A stretch of 64,000 nucleotides of DNA from contig OW203740.1 in NCBI GenBank assembly GCA_934045075.1, positions 20,349,878 to 20,413,877 on the forward strand, written 5' to 3'. Below, in pieces: positions 1 to 10,381 of this stretch. The notes below the pieces were generated by a model that ran no database searches, had not been told where the DNA came from, and worked only from the letters and a program-made list of their open reading frames with translations. The stretch comes from Yponomeuta sedellus. Its lineage: Eukaryota; Arthropoda; Insecta; Lepidoptera; Yponomeutidae. The first letter of the stretch is position 1. The number at the start of each line of letters is the position of its first letter. Position numbers and translations under genes: made by a program.

Positions 1-27
1 ACTTTATTTATGATTGTTGTGAACTTC

Positions 28-216
28 GACGGCCTTTGTGTGTAGCGCGTTTACCTACCATACAAGAGGCCCCGGGTTCGAACCCCGGCTAAGGACAAAA
101 AAAACCCCAGGGCTTGGATGTGTACATGTTTGTCATGTCGTTGTTTCTGGTTCCCACGACACAGGGTCTCCTAGTGTGGGGCCAGAAACAATGTATGGGC
201 CTGTTTGTAAATGTTA
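28..216 (+). repeat. tRNA-derived SINE, family C (near full length)
   Basis: A tRNA-like head with a B-box (GGTTCGAACCC at about 76-86) is followed by an A-run and a body containing the motif CCCACGACACAGGG. The same body recurs at 25036-25215, 41298-41475, 42895-42995 (reverse), 35440-35520 (reverse) and 50520-50700 (reverse), so it is an interspersed family. The head is diverged and no target duplication was found. Confidence 0.75.
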
Positions 217-826
217 TGTTAAATATTTTTTGGTTGTCAAGTGGTTCTCCCCGTGTTCTAGTTCATAAAAATCATAGTATTATATGACGTTATTTTTACG
301 TATTCGTATAACATTCAGACAGTCCACTAGTTCCGTTTTTTTCACTTCCCGTATATTTTTTCTCGAATATGAGGTTGCGCTTGGATAAAGTTCTTTTCGA
401 GACTTTATTTCTCTTCTTTCGCATCACGGTGACTTAGCAGAACTGCGCCCGGCCTAATTAAGATGCTACCGCATACAATGTAGGCACATGAGAATGTTTA
501 GGTGTTTTCATAAACAATACGTTTGTTTAACGATGAAAGTGTTTGGCTCATCCGTTGCAAGAGAATTTAACACCTAACGCAAGGCGATAAGAGTGTTATT
601 TAGCAGATTTTTAGTTAAATTGAAACGTGGGAATGTTCTCTGAAGGGCTCTAGTTATTCAATTCATTGAGAGATCTAACTATCAAGAAAAAGCAACAATT
701 GAAAGCTTAATGCTTCGATTTGGTGCTGTTTAAAGTAAACAGTTTCGATTTAATATATTTGTAGTCAAGAGCCCTGTTTCATAGCATTACGTAAACAATT
801 ATATTAACAAGTAGGAAGACGATTTG
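217..826. other. AT-rich DNA, nothing recognised
   Basis: There are no convincing reading frames, RNA genes or repeats shared with the rest of the window. Confidence 0.5.
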
Positions 827-890
827 ATATCAACCCTTGTATGTCCCCACTGCTGGGGCACGGGTCTCTTCCTGCATCGCAGGAAGATTG
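827..890 (-). repeat. 5S-derived SINE, 3' end fragment
   Basis: The last ~60 bp of the 5S SINE in reverse orientation, recognised by the CCCCACTGCTGGGGCACGGG block and the hairpin CTTCCTGCATCGCAGGAAG. Confidence 0.8.
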
Positions 891-1071
891 CGGCTGTGGT
901 GTGTACTGCTACAGAAAATATGCGCTAGTACCCAATTGGCACATTAAAGAAGCAGTTGAAAGAGCACTTTTATCTCTACCATAACTTTCAGTGATATGTT
1001 AATTAATTATTTACTATGTATTTTATTTCTTTATATTTACAGGTATATAGTCTATATAGTGTATTATTTTT

Positions 1072-1412
1072 GCTGAACCGAGTGACTGGAATCAATCACT
1101 TCAGTTAAGCAACGACAGGTGAAAGAAGGGTGACCGTCCCATGACTACCGCTAGAGGCATTTTTCCGAGCACTTATCCGTGCTTCGCAAGACACGCTAAG
1201 CCGTTGGTGCCGGCTGTCATGTAATGGCAATCGTTAAGCCATGGCAGAGGCCTTATGAACGGCTTCATAACTTCTGACAGTAAGGCCCGCTACTGTCTTA
1301 CAATCCTCCACCAAACCGTCTTGGCCCCCGTGGTGGAGAGTTGCCTAACCTTCCTCCGATGCAGGAAGAGACCCGTGCACCAGCAGTGGGGACATACAAG
1401 GATTGATATCAA
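1072..1412 (+). repeat. 5S rRNA-derived SINE, near full length
   Basis: The head contains a box-A-like GTTAAGCAACGAC and a degraded intermediate element GGGTGACCG typical of the 5S rRNA internal promoter. It is followed by the family body and the 3' end (TTCCTCCGATGCAGGAAG, then CAGCAGTGGGGACATACAAG). It is colinear with the better preserved copy at 61234-61595 but diverged. Confidence 0.85.
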
Positions 1413-1500
1413 TCACTTGACCTGGTCCCAAACTAGGATACCCTGCACTGTGGTAACCAGACTAGGACATCACAAATATGAAAACCCATGACCTCTGTCT
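1413..1500 (-). repeat. tRNA-derived SINE fragment
   Basis: The block CCCAAACTAGGATACCCTGC plus ACCAGACTAGGACATCACAA matches the reverse complement of the SINE at 17715-17885 and the segment at 35880-36075. The 5S SINE at 1072-1412 directly abuts it. Confidence 0.6.
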
Positions 1501-1879
1501 AACCCACTATATCTGTTAAAAACATGACCTTTTAAAAGGTGCGTTTTCGTACACTACCGTAAATAATTGATAGAAAACTATCTGTCAAATTATACTACAG
1601 AGACTGGCTTATATGTCTATGCTTCCGTAGGTGATTATTTAAACGCTACCCACAGGAGGCCTTCGAAACAAAGTTCCCTACTGCGAGCACTAACCCCGAG
1701 TGTTATTCATTAAATAAAATTACCGCCACTTAATTAATACCCACCACGGTTGCGTGACGCGTGTCGCTGAAATACAAAATGGCCGCCGTTTTCAGTTTGA
1801 CAACTTGCTTGCTCGAGCTAAACCTGCAATATCAGCCATTCTACGTAACAGATTTTCCCTAGAGGGAACATTTTTGTAT

Positions 1880-2064
1880 TTTAGAATATACCTCGGGCTC
1901 TAGAGTAATAGGCTTCGGTTTTCACGAATTTTCGCTGGTTTTCGTACTGATGATCGAGTTCTGATTTCAAAATTTTGTGTCCTATTAGTTTCGATATTTC
2001 TAATACACGAATGTATCCGATTCTATCCGATAGTAGCCGAGGTATATTCTAAAAGCTAACAGAC
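1880..2064. repeat. MITE M1 (TIR TTTTAGAATATACCTCGG)
   Basis: Inverted termini TTTTAGAATATACCTCGG and CCGAGGTATATTCTAAAA bound ~185 bp. Related copies lie at 16751-16968, 25717-25903 and, deleted, 57885-57985. No transposase is present, so this is a non-autonomous DNA element. Confidence 0.75.
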
Positions 2065-2174
2065 AACATAAATTAGTAAGTGGTAGATTAATGGACTTTA
2101 ATGGATATTAATGGACATACATCGACCAGATAGGGGATGTATTAGCAAAGGGAAATATAAAAAGTACCCGGAAC

Positions 2175-2288
2175 CGGCGTGCGTGCATGCAACGACTTAT
2201 GAACGTTGATGAAGCGAAGGTGATCTGTCAGGATCGTGGCAAGTGGCAGTCCCTGGTCTCTGCCTACCCCTCTGGGATACGGTGAGGT
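2175..2288 (+). repeat. LINE 3' end (family F)
   Basis: The sequence encodes the end of a reverse-transcriptase-type ORF (motif ICQDRGKWQSLVSAYPSG) ending just before a TATG tail. The same end recurs at 26386-26615, 44690-44785 (reverse) and 53980-54125 (reverse). It is a heavily 5'-truncated copy. Confidence 0.65.
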
Positions 2289-2548
2289 TATGTATGTATG
2301 TATGTATGTATGTATGTATGTATGTATGTATGTATGTATGTATGTATGTATGTATGTATGTATGTATGTATGTATGTATGTATGTATGTATGTATGTATG
2401 TATGTATGTATGTATGTATGTATGTATGTATGTATGTATGTATGTATGTATGTATGTATGTATGTATGTATGTATGTATGTATGTATGTATGTATGTATG
2501 TATGTATGTATGTATGTGTGTGTGTGTGTATGTATGTATATATATGTA
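2289..2548. repeat. (TATG)n microsatellite
   Basis: About 57 uninterrupted TATG units run to ~2516, followed by a short TG run and more TATG/TA units. Because family F copies elsewhere end in one to three TATG units, this array is best read as an expansion of the LINE tail. Confidence 0.97.
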
Positions 2549-3447
2549 GGGAAATTTAAATCAGTCAATAGAAGTGTCATTAGATAGTTGGATAATCTTC
2601 GATCTAAAATTTATTAGGGTGCGTTTGTTAATTAGATACCTTTAAATAATTGGCTACGAATTTTGCGTCAACATAGAATGCAAAGGAACATAATTTAAAA
2701 AGGTGAAAGCTTTCTAATTGGGTTCGTTGACATTTCCTTTGTACAACCTTAGAAAGATCTTCTCAAGTGCAATGCTCTGTAATAAGGTACCTGCGTTTTA
2801 GATATAAGTTTACACTATCTTTTGTGCAATAATGTATTTTCGCCCATTACTTGTTTTTTTTTATTTTTCTTACTTCTTTTTTCATCTATTCTGTTTCTTT
2901 ATAATGTAGCGTAAACTTTGTGTACCTATATATATCTTGTTGTGTTTTGTGCATTTGTTACTGGTTTGTCATGTTTTTAGTACTGTGTCGTTAAATAAAT
3001 TATTTCTCTCTCTCTCTCTCTCTCAATAATAAATTAATAACAATATTAATGCCCGCAAACTGTGAAGGAAAACATCATGAGGAAACCCGTGGACTGGTTG
3101 GCTCCGCACTTATTGACTTTTCTTTCCCGTGAGTTACGCCGAGTTGTCAGGATGATTCCTATTCCATCTAAAAAAAACAGTTATAAAAAAGGGTGGTATA
3201 GGTCTTGGCAAGCCAACTCCATCTTAAACAATGTCAAACAAAGTAAAAAATATTTTTATTGCTATCAACAATACTGATTGAAAGAATAAGGTAGACATGT
3301 TTCTTATGGAATCTGTGTGTGTATTTTTGAAATCACAATTAAGTAAGTAAAATTACACACTGCAATATTAACTCTAAGCAACATCTTAAGTTACTTAGGC
3401 CTGTCACCCTGTCACAACGTACAAATAAAAAGGCTGAAATAAAGAAA
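2549..3447. other. AT-rich intergenic DNA
   Basis: Mostly unique-looking AT-rich sequence. It contains a short (CT)n tract at about 3005-3024 and, at 3060-3095, a fragment of the 3' part of SINE family D (GAAGGAAAACATCATGAGGA). No gene was recognised. Confidence 0.5.
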
Positions 3448-3888
3448 ATTGCGGTAAACTTAAATGAGCAAGTTTACCGCAATGAGCAAGTTTACCGCAA
3501 CGCTATAACTTCACCTCCTATCAATTTCCCCTGAGATACCTCAATAACCTGATATTTTGGTCGAAAATTAAACATTTCCCACTTTCCAACATTTTGAAAA
3601 AAATAGTGAACATTGGGAACCCTGTATCGTGTGACCGACTAGACCTAAACAATTGAATTAGGGTTCAAACTGTCAGCAATTTTGTACTTTAAAAAAAAGT
3701 AATGGTGACCTTTGTCTTCAGAGCCTTCGAATGTCGTTTTTTTTGGCACAAAACTAAAACAAGAGAAAAAAAATTGTAGTTTTTCAGCAACTACTCAGCG
3801 CGCCAGAATTTCAGACTGCTGCAAATCTGGATAAATACTATCTAGATAGACCCAAAGCAACATACCAAAAGTGCAAGTTTACCGCAAT
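3448..3888. repeat. Possible TIR DNA element
   Basis: ATTGCGGTAAACTT at the left and AAGTTTACCGCAAT at the right form inverted termini of a ~440-bp segment. The motif AGTTTACCGCAA also occurs twice more just inside the left end. There is no coding capacity and no second copy in the window to confirm the ends. Confidence 0.5.
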
Positions 3889-4087
3889 TATGTCTATTTC
3901 GAATGAACATAATATGACTGGCTTTACTTGGCCTTTATGGCAATAAAAGATTGAATTGAATTGAATTTGGTTAACATACACATTTTAACAAACTAATCTC
4001 AGCCAGGTACAGTGCTACACAAGAAATAAGTCTCGCAGATGTACCTGCGCAGATGACCAAATTTTGGATGTGCGGCAAGTTGATCGA

Positions 4088-4315
4088 CCAATCAGATAGT
4101 TTCATTTTATGGCAGGCCGCGCGCCTTTGTTGCTATTGGTTGATTCAACGTCATCGATGCAGGTGACTATTAGTTTGGCAATATAAGCGTGAGCGAAATA
4201 GGTAGCGCTACTGCGGCAATCAATTCTGCACCTTAACCGTATCGTTTACAGATCATGTTGAATGTACTTATAGCTTCGGGTACTTTCGTTACACTTCTTC
4301 CTAGTCTGCGCGAAC
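4088..4315 (+). promoter_or_regulatory. Promoter-like region interrupted by the gypsy insertion
   Basis: A CCAAT box (4088-4092), an inverted CCAAT box (4135-4139) and a TATA-like ATATAAG (4181-4187) occur in the usual order and spacing for an insect promoter. The gypsy element is inserted about 100 bp downstream of the expected start. No CDS is visible on the far side (12427 onward), so any gene cannot be named. The motifs are short and could be chance. Confidence 0.3.
4312..4315. repeat. Gypsy target-site duplication, left copy (GAAC)
   Basis: GAAC directly before the left LTR is repeated directly after the right LTR (12423-12426). A 4-bp duplication is typical of gypsy integrases. Confidence 0.9.
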
Positions 4316-4535
4316 TGTTAGGACGGCGGTCCGCGGGACCTTTTTAAAAAAGATTTTATTACTGCTAAAACCAAAATTTATTCACTGCACAACACACGGA
4401 CTACAATTAGAAATTTACGTGTATGTCGGACGGAGGTTATGGGTCGACTCTCTGACAAAACAAGTGTGAAACAGTTTTATATAAAATCAATTCGCTTGCC
4501 TCAGCATTTACTGCAAACTAGGACTGATTATAACA
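4316..4535 (-). repeat. Gypsy 3' LTR
   Basis: 220 bp, TG...CA ends, read as identical to 12203-12422. It is the downstream (3') LTR because the element lies on the minus strand. Confidence 0.97.
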
Positions 4536-4546
4536 TCTCCCTCCTT
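4536..4546 (-). promoter_or_regulatory. Gypsy polypurine tract
   Basis: On the minus strand AAGGAGGGAGA abuts the 3' LTR, the position where plus-strand DNA synthesis is primed. Confidence 0.85.
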
Positions 4547-4724
4547 AAGACTGAGCTTATCATTTTAAGATAAACGAAGGACAAATGTCAGAAATAATGA
4601 AAACACAAGTGAGGCGCAGCGACTAAGTTTTGAACATAAGGACATCTTAAGAATAGTGTCACTCTAAAATTAATTCTAGTTTAAACTTAATCTAAGTCCC
4701 GAAATAGAAATCAATAAAAGTCAC

Positions 4725-6212
4725 TTAATGGTTAGTTAAGTTTCGGCTTGACGATACTTTCTCAAAATTTCTAAATATGACCTTGCTTTTATCCTTATTC
4801 ATCTCTATTTCTGGGAGGCTCCTAATAGATCTCTTGTCACATTCAAAGGACTCGTCAGATATATCAGTTAATTCAATAGACGTATTGACCTTGGTGTCCC
4901 TTCTACTAGACTTGCTATTATGACACTGATTATATATTTGGATGCAACAAGAAGAGCTTTTACAATAATTTGAGAACCATTTCTTATATATTTTGCTTAA
5001 TATGTAAATTATAATAGCTACAATAATAGTATAAGTAAGTCCTGAATAATAGTGACCGTATTTTACAATATGAGACTGATTTTCAGCCTGATTGATTTGA
5101 TCTTGCAAATGGTCAAGCTTATGGCTTGCTAATTTCAAGGACTCTAAGTCAACATCTGTTAATGAAATTGGAGACAATGGTTGAACACTGTTGTTTACAA
5201 GTTTGTACTTACAGCAGTCGTCTTCGACGATATTAAAATCAATTAACACTTGGCTCGGTAGCCTTGATTTGTAACTATGAGATGGACGAAATTGCAAAGT
5301 TTGGAAGTATGCAACACAATCATTTTTCAAAGATAATAATCCAGTACCTTGTACAGTATAGTCCTTGATCTCGTTTTTATCAGTACATTTTATAGTCAGC
5401 TTGGTTGCCTTGGACTGTACATACAAAAATCTTCCATCGTTTAGCTTTTGCCATATGTTAACATTGCCATAGATTACTTTAGAATTACAGATTTCTGGAA
5501 GTGACAGGGTGACTTCCGTTATGAGTTTCGTTTCACATATAGGGTTACTATTTGTAGACAGAACAGAAGGTAAAGGACATATTACATAGTTATTATTAAC
5601 ATCGCTACATTCGCTTAAGGTATCTAGCATCGCGTAATTCAATCTGTCATCCGTTATAGCTATGTATAACTTAGAAGGATGAATAAGAAAATATGTTTGG
5701 AAATTGTATTCATCTCGCGGTGTAGGTAGCGGTAAAATCTTATATATGCTAAATTTAACTGGGTTAATTAAAGGTATTCTTATTACGAAAATTATCTTAT
5801 CATTATAGTAATACGAAGCTAACTTAGATAAATCTATAATATAATGTATGTTCTCTAAGGACAGAGGAATGGGAAACTCTAGGTTCCTTTTAGTTACCTT
5901 GTTAGAGTTTAATTCATTATATAATTTCGTCGGGGATAAAACATAGGGGTGCAAAATATTAGCTTTCGCAAATAAGATAGAGTTCAAGGTCGTATCCAAA
6001 ATATTGGAAACTGATAAAAGTGATCCTTCGATGATGTTAAGAATCGAGTTAATTTTGGACAAGTTCACATTTTCCGTAGTTAATTTAGAGTTCTGTTGAA
6101 ACATGTAGTCCAACTTCTGAAGTTGTTTATTTACTCTTATCTCGTTATCGTTCAGCTGACGAATCGAGGTATTGAAATTACTTATGGTTGACTGGAACAA
6201 TTTTATGCTGGT
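4725..6212 (-). pseudogene. env: env-like (baculovirus F / errantivirus Env family), 5'-truncated
   Basis: The open frame runs from about 6212 to a stop at 4725, roughly 490 residues from a TTG at 6200. It has no ATG before about residue 33. Family knowledge places a signal peptide, an F2 part, a furin-type cleavage site and a fusion peptide at the N-terminus; none is visible. The frame instead starts in the heptad-repeat-like region just after where the fusion peptide should be. The conserved ectodomain with several cysteines (near residues 198, 208, 222, 238, 272, 295, 329-330) and a hydrophobic membrane anchor (about 387-404) followed by a basic, cysteine-rich tail remain. The frame opens only a few codons before the integrase stop, so the missing part is not hidden in an overlap. 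Expression in relatives uses a spliced mRNA; an upstream exon cannot be excluded. I infer a deletion that leaves Env unable to reach the membrane normally. Confidence 0.85.
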
Positions 6213-7558
6213 TTAATCTCATTAATGTGATACTTCACGTGTTTTCTATTGATGCAAAGGGTGACGTTATTTTTTCCATTTACTTTAACTATTTTATAGG
6301 GTCCCTTCCAGATTGGAGAGAGGGCCTTGCGCAACCTATGATGGTGTTTGACGTATACTAAGTCACCAGTTTTATAAGTTTTTGAACTAGAAGAAGCGTC
6401 ATAGTATCGCTTCGAGGATTCCTTGTTTCTCTGGATGTTTTCTAGAGCTCTTTCGCGAGAGTACCTCATTCTGTACTGCAAGGCTCGGATATACTCTTGA
6501 TAAGTTGTGTTATCGCTAGAGTCAAATAAACTACTAGGTATGGTCGGTTTGTGACCATATAATAACTCAAAAGGAGTGAAATTCGTAGTACAGTGTGGAG
6601 TTGTATTATAAGAGAGAATTGCAGTTGCGACATAACAGTGCCAATCGTCTTGATTGTCATTTACAAACGATTTTAAATACTCTTTAAGGGTTGCATGACT
6701 ACGCTCCAGTGCACCATTTGTCTGGGGATGATAGGGCGTAGAGAGAAGGCTTTTTATTTTAAGAATTTCTGTTAGTTGCTTAAATAGCTCGGATGTAAAG
6801 CTAGTGCCTTGATCCGTAAGGATCATTTTAGGGAATCCGAATAACGAAAAGAAATGTATTAGGTTACGTGCAATTTCATCTGTTGTTGACGTAATCATTG
6901 GATAAGCACATGAAAATTTAGTTAAATCGTCTTGAAGAGTTAAGATGTACTTAAACTTTTGAAGGCCAGCTTCGGGAAGAACTCCGACAATGTCGAGAGC
7001 TAGTCTTTCGAATGGCTTGGTACTAGACGACGTTATAATCATGGGTGCTTTATTAGAAGCTCGTAAGGGCTTATTTACTTGACATAACCGACAGTCTTTT
7101 ACGAATCGTTCTATGTCAGCGCGCATACTCTTCCAATAATAAGATTCTTTTATTCTGTTGTACATGCGCGTAATACCCGGGTGACCCGCTATGGTTGTCC
7201 CGTGGTTTTCTTTGAGAATGTTTGTAATTTCGGCAGGGGTAGGATATTTTATTTGGTTCTTGTATATATGGACCTTAATATCGGTGCCATGAAATAAGTA
7301 CGAAATAATGTTGTAGATTTTAACATAGGCCAATTTAGTAAAAGGCTCTGAAAAGTCTGAAATAGCTAATTCTTTGTCATATTCATCTGTGGAAATTATT
7401 AGATCTCTTAATTTTCGCAAAAGGTTATAAATAGCTTTATAGCTCGTCTCATCATAGTGATGGATCTTAGTGTATAGGAAATAGAGCTTTTTATTGTTAG
7501 CATCAACCGACTGCACGGTGTCGGGTTCTCGTTCCGCTGATAACAGTTCGTCGGAATT
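6203..7558 (-). pseudogene. pol: pol, integrase part (in frame with RT, behind an amber codon)
   Basis: This is the same reading frame as the protease-RT-RNase H frame upstream, separated only by TAG at 7559-7561. Counted from a GTG at 7516, the N-terminal zinc-binding region has His105, His112, Cys142 and Cys145. The catalytic core has the D,D-35-E residues Asp175 (LALDIVG), Asp235 (LTDQGTSF) and Glu271 (NGALERSH). The C-terminal part contains the LSPIWKGPYKI motif typical of gypsy integrases. The enzyme would insert the cDNA copy into host DNA, and all catalytic residues are present. Without a start codon of its own, it can be made only by readthrough of the amber codon. It is followed almost immediately by the env frame. 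Confidence 0.92.
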
Positions 7559-7561
7559 CTA
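7559..7561 (-). other. In-frame amber codon splitting pol
   Basis: CTA on the plus strand reads TAG on the minus strand, between the RNase H and integrase parts. No other stop occurs in the pol frame between 10381 and 6206, so one base change explains the break. It may be an inactivating mutation, a consensus error, or less likely a readthrough site. Confidence 0.9.
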
Positions 7562-10381
7562 TTCTATCGACAACAGCTGTTCACAGTGCGGCATTGAACT
7601 ATCAAAGTCAAGCGAGAGTGGACATGCTATTGACTTTTGTTTTGCCAAAGTAAGGCTCTGATTGTGCTCTTCTATCTGAGTATCGTTAGAGATAGACTTG
7701 GTAAATTGTTTTTTGAAAAATTGCTCATAAGTTGTTTTGTTTAATCTGGAGTGAGTTATGGCATTGACTGGGTTACGAGATAAAGCATCTGCATTAGAAT
7801 TTATTCGGCCTGGCTTATAAATAATCTCGTAATCATATTCTTCTAATTTTAGTCGCCATCTTAGTAAACGTCCGCCTGGATCTTTAGCGTTAAAAAGCCA
7901 TGTAAGGGGACGATGGTCTGTGACAATTTTGAACTTATACCCATACAGGTATGGTCTAAAAGTATTAATACCAAAAAGAATAGCGAGCAGCTCCTTCTCG
8001 GTTGTTGAGTAATTTCCTTCGCATTTATTTAAGGTTCGAGATGCATAAGCTATAGGCTTATCCTTACCGATCTCGCCTTGTGATAAGACAGCGCCTACGG
8101 CATAGTTAGATGCATCTGTCGTTACAATAAAAGTTTGCGTAAAATCAGGGTACTGTAGTAAGGGAGCTGAAATTAACTTTTGTTTAAGAAGGTTAAAAGC
8201 TTGTTCTTGATCGTGAGACCAGTGAAAAACTGTGTCTTTTTTCAATAAGGAAGTTAGGGGCTTAGTTATGTGAGAGAAATTCTCTATAAAACGGCGATAA
8301 TAGCCTGTCAAACCTAAAAAGGACTTGACGTCTTTAGCAGTTTTGGGTGTAGGAAATTGAGAAATGGCCTTAACCTTGTCAGGGTTAGGTGACACACCCT
8401 TGTCTGTGATAGTATGCCCAAGATAAGCAACTTCACGTCGCAAAAACTCACATTTATCAGGCTGTAATTTCAAATTAGCCTGTCTGAATTTGGAAAAGAT
8501 GAGTTCTAATTTTTTCATGTGGGACTCAAGGTCGTGAGAATAACAGATACAATCATCTAGGTAGATGTAACAGTGGAGACCTTGCAATCCCGAGAGAACT
8601 GTGTTCATCAGTCTCTGAAATGTGGATGGGGCATTTTTTAAACCGAAAGGCATTCGTGTAAATTCAAAATGACCTGAAATACCATTAGTGGTAACACTGA
8701 AACCTGTTTTGGCAGTGTCTTTGGGGTCCAAACAAAGTTGGTGAAACCCAGAGGCCAAATCGAGTGTACTAAAATATTTTGAGTGACCTAACTGGTCTAG
8801 GATGTCAGTTATAAGAGGGAGAGGATAGACCTCTGAAACGGTGACATCATTAAGTCGTCGGTAGTCGATGACAATTCGCCATTTTTGCTTACTGGAAGCG
8901 TCAAGCTTTTTGGGTACCACCCAAACCGGTGCATTCCAAGGAGAAGTTGAAGGGCGAATGATATTTTGGTCGAGCATTTTCTTTACTTGCTTTTCGACTT
9001 CGTCCTTATGAATTTCAGGAAACCGATAAGACTTCACATGAATAGGAGGAGCATCTCCGGTATTTATGGAGTGCTGAATTGCATTTGTGTGAGTCAGAAA
9101 TTCACCTTCGAGGTGGAAAATGTCGGTGTATTGCGAAATGCAGTTCATAAGGGTTTTCTTTTCTTGTGGATTTAAATGAGAACATCGAATTTGCTCAAGG
9201 ACCTTTTTAGATCGGTCACTGTTCAAGCTATTAAGGTTGTGAACGAGCTCGTGTGGTTTTTCGTCTGAGGTTGATGACGAGAGCTCAAAAGGTGAAACTT
9301 GAACTTGGAAATTATTTATTTCTACGTCAGATTCGGTAGTGTTTAGCACAGAGACATTGACTCTGTTGTTTGGCTTAATGTTTACAATGCAATTAGCCAA
9401 AAACACTCCGTCGCTAATTTTATGATCCAGTACTAAGGCTTCTTTTCGGCCTGAAATTTCTGAAAGGTTGGAGACTGGGCATTCAATAACCATTTCTGAC
9501 CTAGGAGGTATGACATAAGATGGTTTACTAAAACAGATAGGTAGAGAGTGACCTTGCAGATTCAGCGTATCTGTAGAGTACTGAATGTCGATCTTAAAAT
9601 GTTGTATAAAGTCACTACCTATGATACCATCGTAGTGTAGGTTGATTGCGTCGCTTATCGCGTGAAATACGAAACCAAACACTATCTTACTCTTTGGAGA
9701 GATTCTATGTTCAAAGTCGAGTTCTATGGTACCGAGAGATTCACAAGATGAGTCGTTGTCACTTAAACCTTTGAGTGTGACTATCTCTGGTCCAAGCACT
9801 GGGTTCTTAAGGCTAGATGACTTCACTATTGATATTGAAGAACCAGTGTCGACTAGGAAGCACAAGGGCTTCTCGTTTAAATTACTTTTTAAGTTAACGT
9901 GAGGGAGAGAAATTTTGTAGTTAACGTTATTTATCGTGTAACTTTTCTCACGTGAGCAATTCCTAGGAGAAAAACTCGGCTTTTTGCGAGGTAGGGAATT
10001 GCATTTAAAATCCTCTTTGGGAATAGAACTGGAGACATTTGATTCACTATCTAACTTAGGAGTCTCCGATTTTTTGCTGACTTGTGTTGGGGAGAATTTA
10101 AGAACACAAGGCTTAGAAAGTCCTTTATCAAGAATTTGAGACTGAGTAGAAGGCACATTAGTATCCTGTGCAACCGTGAATTGACCACAGGTACTACCTT
10201 TTAGCTTAGTTGAGAACTCAGTGGATAAAGGCTTATTATCAGCACATTTTCGTTGATTTTTGTTCATCCGCGCTGGGGGGAATTTAAGAGCACGGGATTT
10301 AGAAAAGTTAGTAGTTTTCGTGTCATTTAGATCACTATTGTGTTCCGGCAGACACGGAACCGAAACAGACTTTAGTTTAAA
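7559..10381 (-). CDS. pol: pol: protease, reverse transcriptase, RNase H
   Basis: The frame is open from the -1 slippery site at 10381, and its first ATG is at 10267 (902 codons from there). Counting from that Met, the aspartic protease active site DTGSS is at 140-144. The reverse transcriptase runs about 410-620, with the SPWNAPVWVVPKK, FTRMPFGLKNAPSTFQ and YLDD (569-572) motifs. RNase H follows at about 710-830, with Asp718, the TEKELLAI motif, Asp784 and Asp827 (NADALSRNP). The product copies the element RNA into DNA. It is expected as a Gag-Pol fusion made by -1 frameshifting at the end of gag. It ends at an amber codon at 7559-7561; beyond it the same frame continues through 14 codons into the integrase. 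The gypsy clade is clear from domain order. Confidence 0.96.
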   Translation of the reverse strand, partial: FKLKSVSVPCLPEHNSDLNDTKTTNFSKSRALKFPPARMNKNQRKCADNKPLSTEFSTKLKGSTCGQFTVAQDTNVPSTQSQILDKGLSKPCVLKFSPTQVSKKSETPKLDSESNVSSSIPKEDFKCNSLPRKKPSFSPRNCSREKSYTINNVNYKISLPHVNLKSNLNEKPLCFLVDTGSSISIVKSSSLKNPVLGPEIVTLKGLSDNDSSCESLGTIELDFEHRISPKSKIVFGFVFHAISDAINLHYDGIIGSDFIQHFKIDIQYSTDTLNLQGHSLPICFSKPSYVIPPRSEMVIECPVSNLSEISGRKEALVLDHKISDGVFLANCIVNIKPNNRVNVSVLNTTESDVEINNFQVQVSPFELSSSTSDEKPHELVHNLNSLNSDRSKKVLEQIRCSHLNPQEKKTLMNCISQYTDIFHLEGEFLTHTNAIQHSINTGDAPPIHVKSYRFPEIHKDEVEKQVKKMLDQNIIRPSTSPWNAPVWVVPKKLDASSKQKWRIVIDYRRLNDVTVSEVYPLPLITDILDQLGHSKYFSTLDLASGFHQLCLDPKDTAKTGFSVTTNGISGHFEFTRMPFGLKNAPSTFQRLMNTVLSGLQGLHCYIYLDDCICYSHDLESHMKKLELIFSKFRQANLKLQPDKCEFLRREVAYLGHTITDKGVSPNPDKVKAISQFPTPKTAKDVKSFLGLTGYYRRFIENFSHITKPLTSLLKKDTVFHWSHDQEQAFNLLKQKLISAPLLQYPDFTQTFIVTTDASNYAVGAVLSQGEIGKDKPIAYASRTLNKCEGNYSTTEKELLAILFGINTFRPYLYGYKFKIVTDHRPLTWLFNAKDPGGRLLRWRLKLEEYDYEIIYKPGRINSNADALSRNPVNAITHSRLNKTTYEQFFKKQFTKSISNDTQIEEHNQSLTLAKQKSIACPLSLDFDSSMPHCEQLLSIE
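10342..10381 (-). promoter_or_regulatory. -1 ribosomal frameshift site at the gag-pol junction
   Basis: On the minus strand gag ends ...AAT TTA AAC TAA. The heptamer T TTA AAC (10381-10375) is the canonical UUUAAAC slippery sequence in the right phase. A one-base slip back reads TTT AAA CTA AAG and enters the open pol frame exactly where it begins. A stem GTTCCG/CGGAAC (10360-10355 with 10347-10342, 7-nt loop) lies downstream. The 14-nt spacer is longer than usual, so the stimulator may be a larger structure. Confidence 0.85.

Noticed and set aside
2281..2520. CRISPR-like or other regular array
   Set aside because: Units are 4 bp with no spacers; it is a simple microsatellite.
2197..2587. 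Long open frames on both strands across 2197-2587 (Tyr/Met/Cys/Val or Ile/His/Thr repeats)
   Set aside because: They are translations of the TATG microsatellite, not genes.
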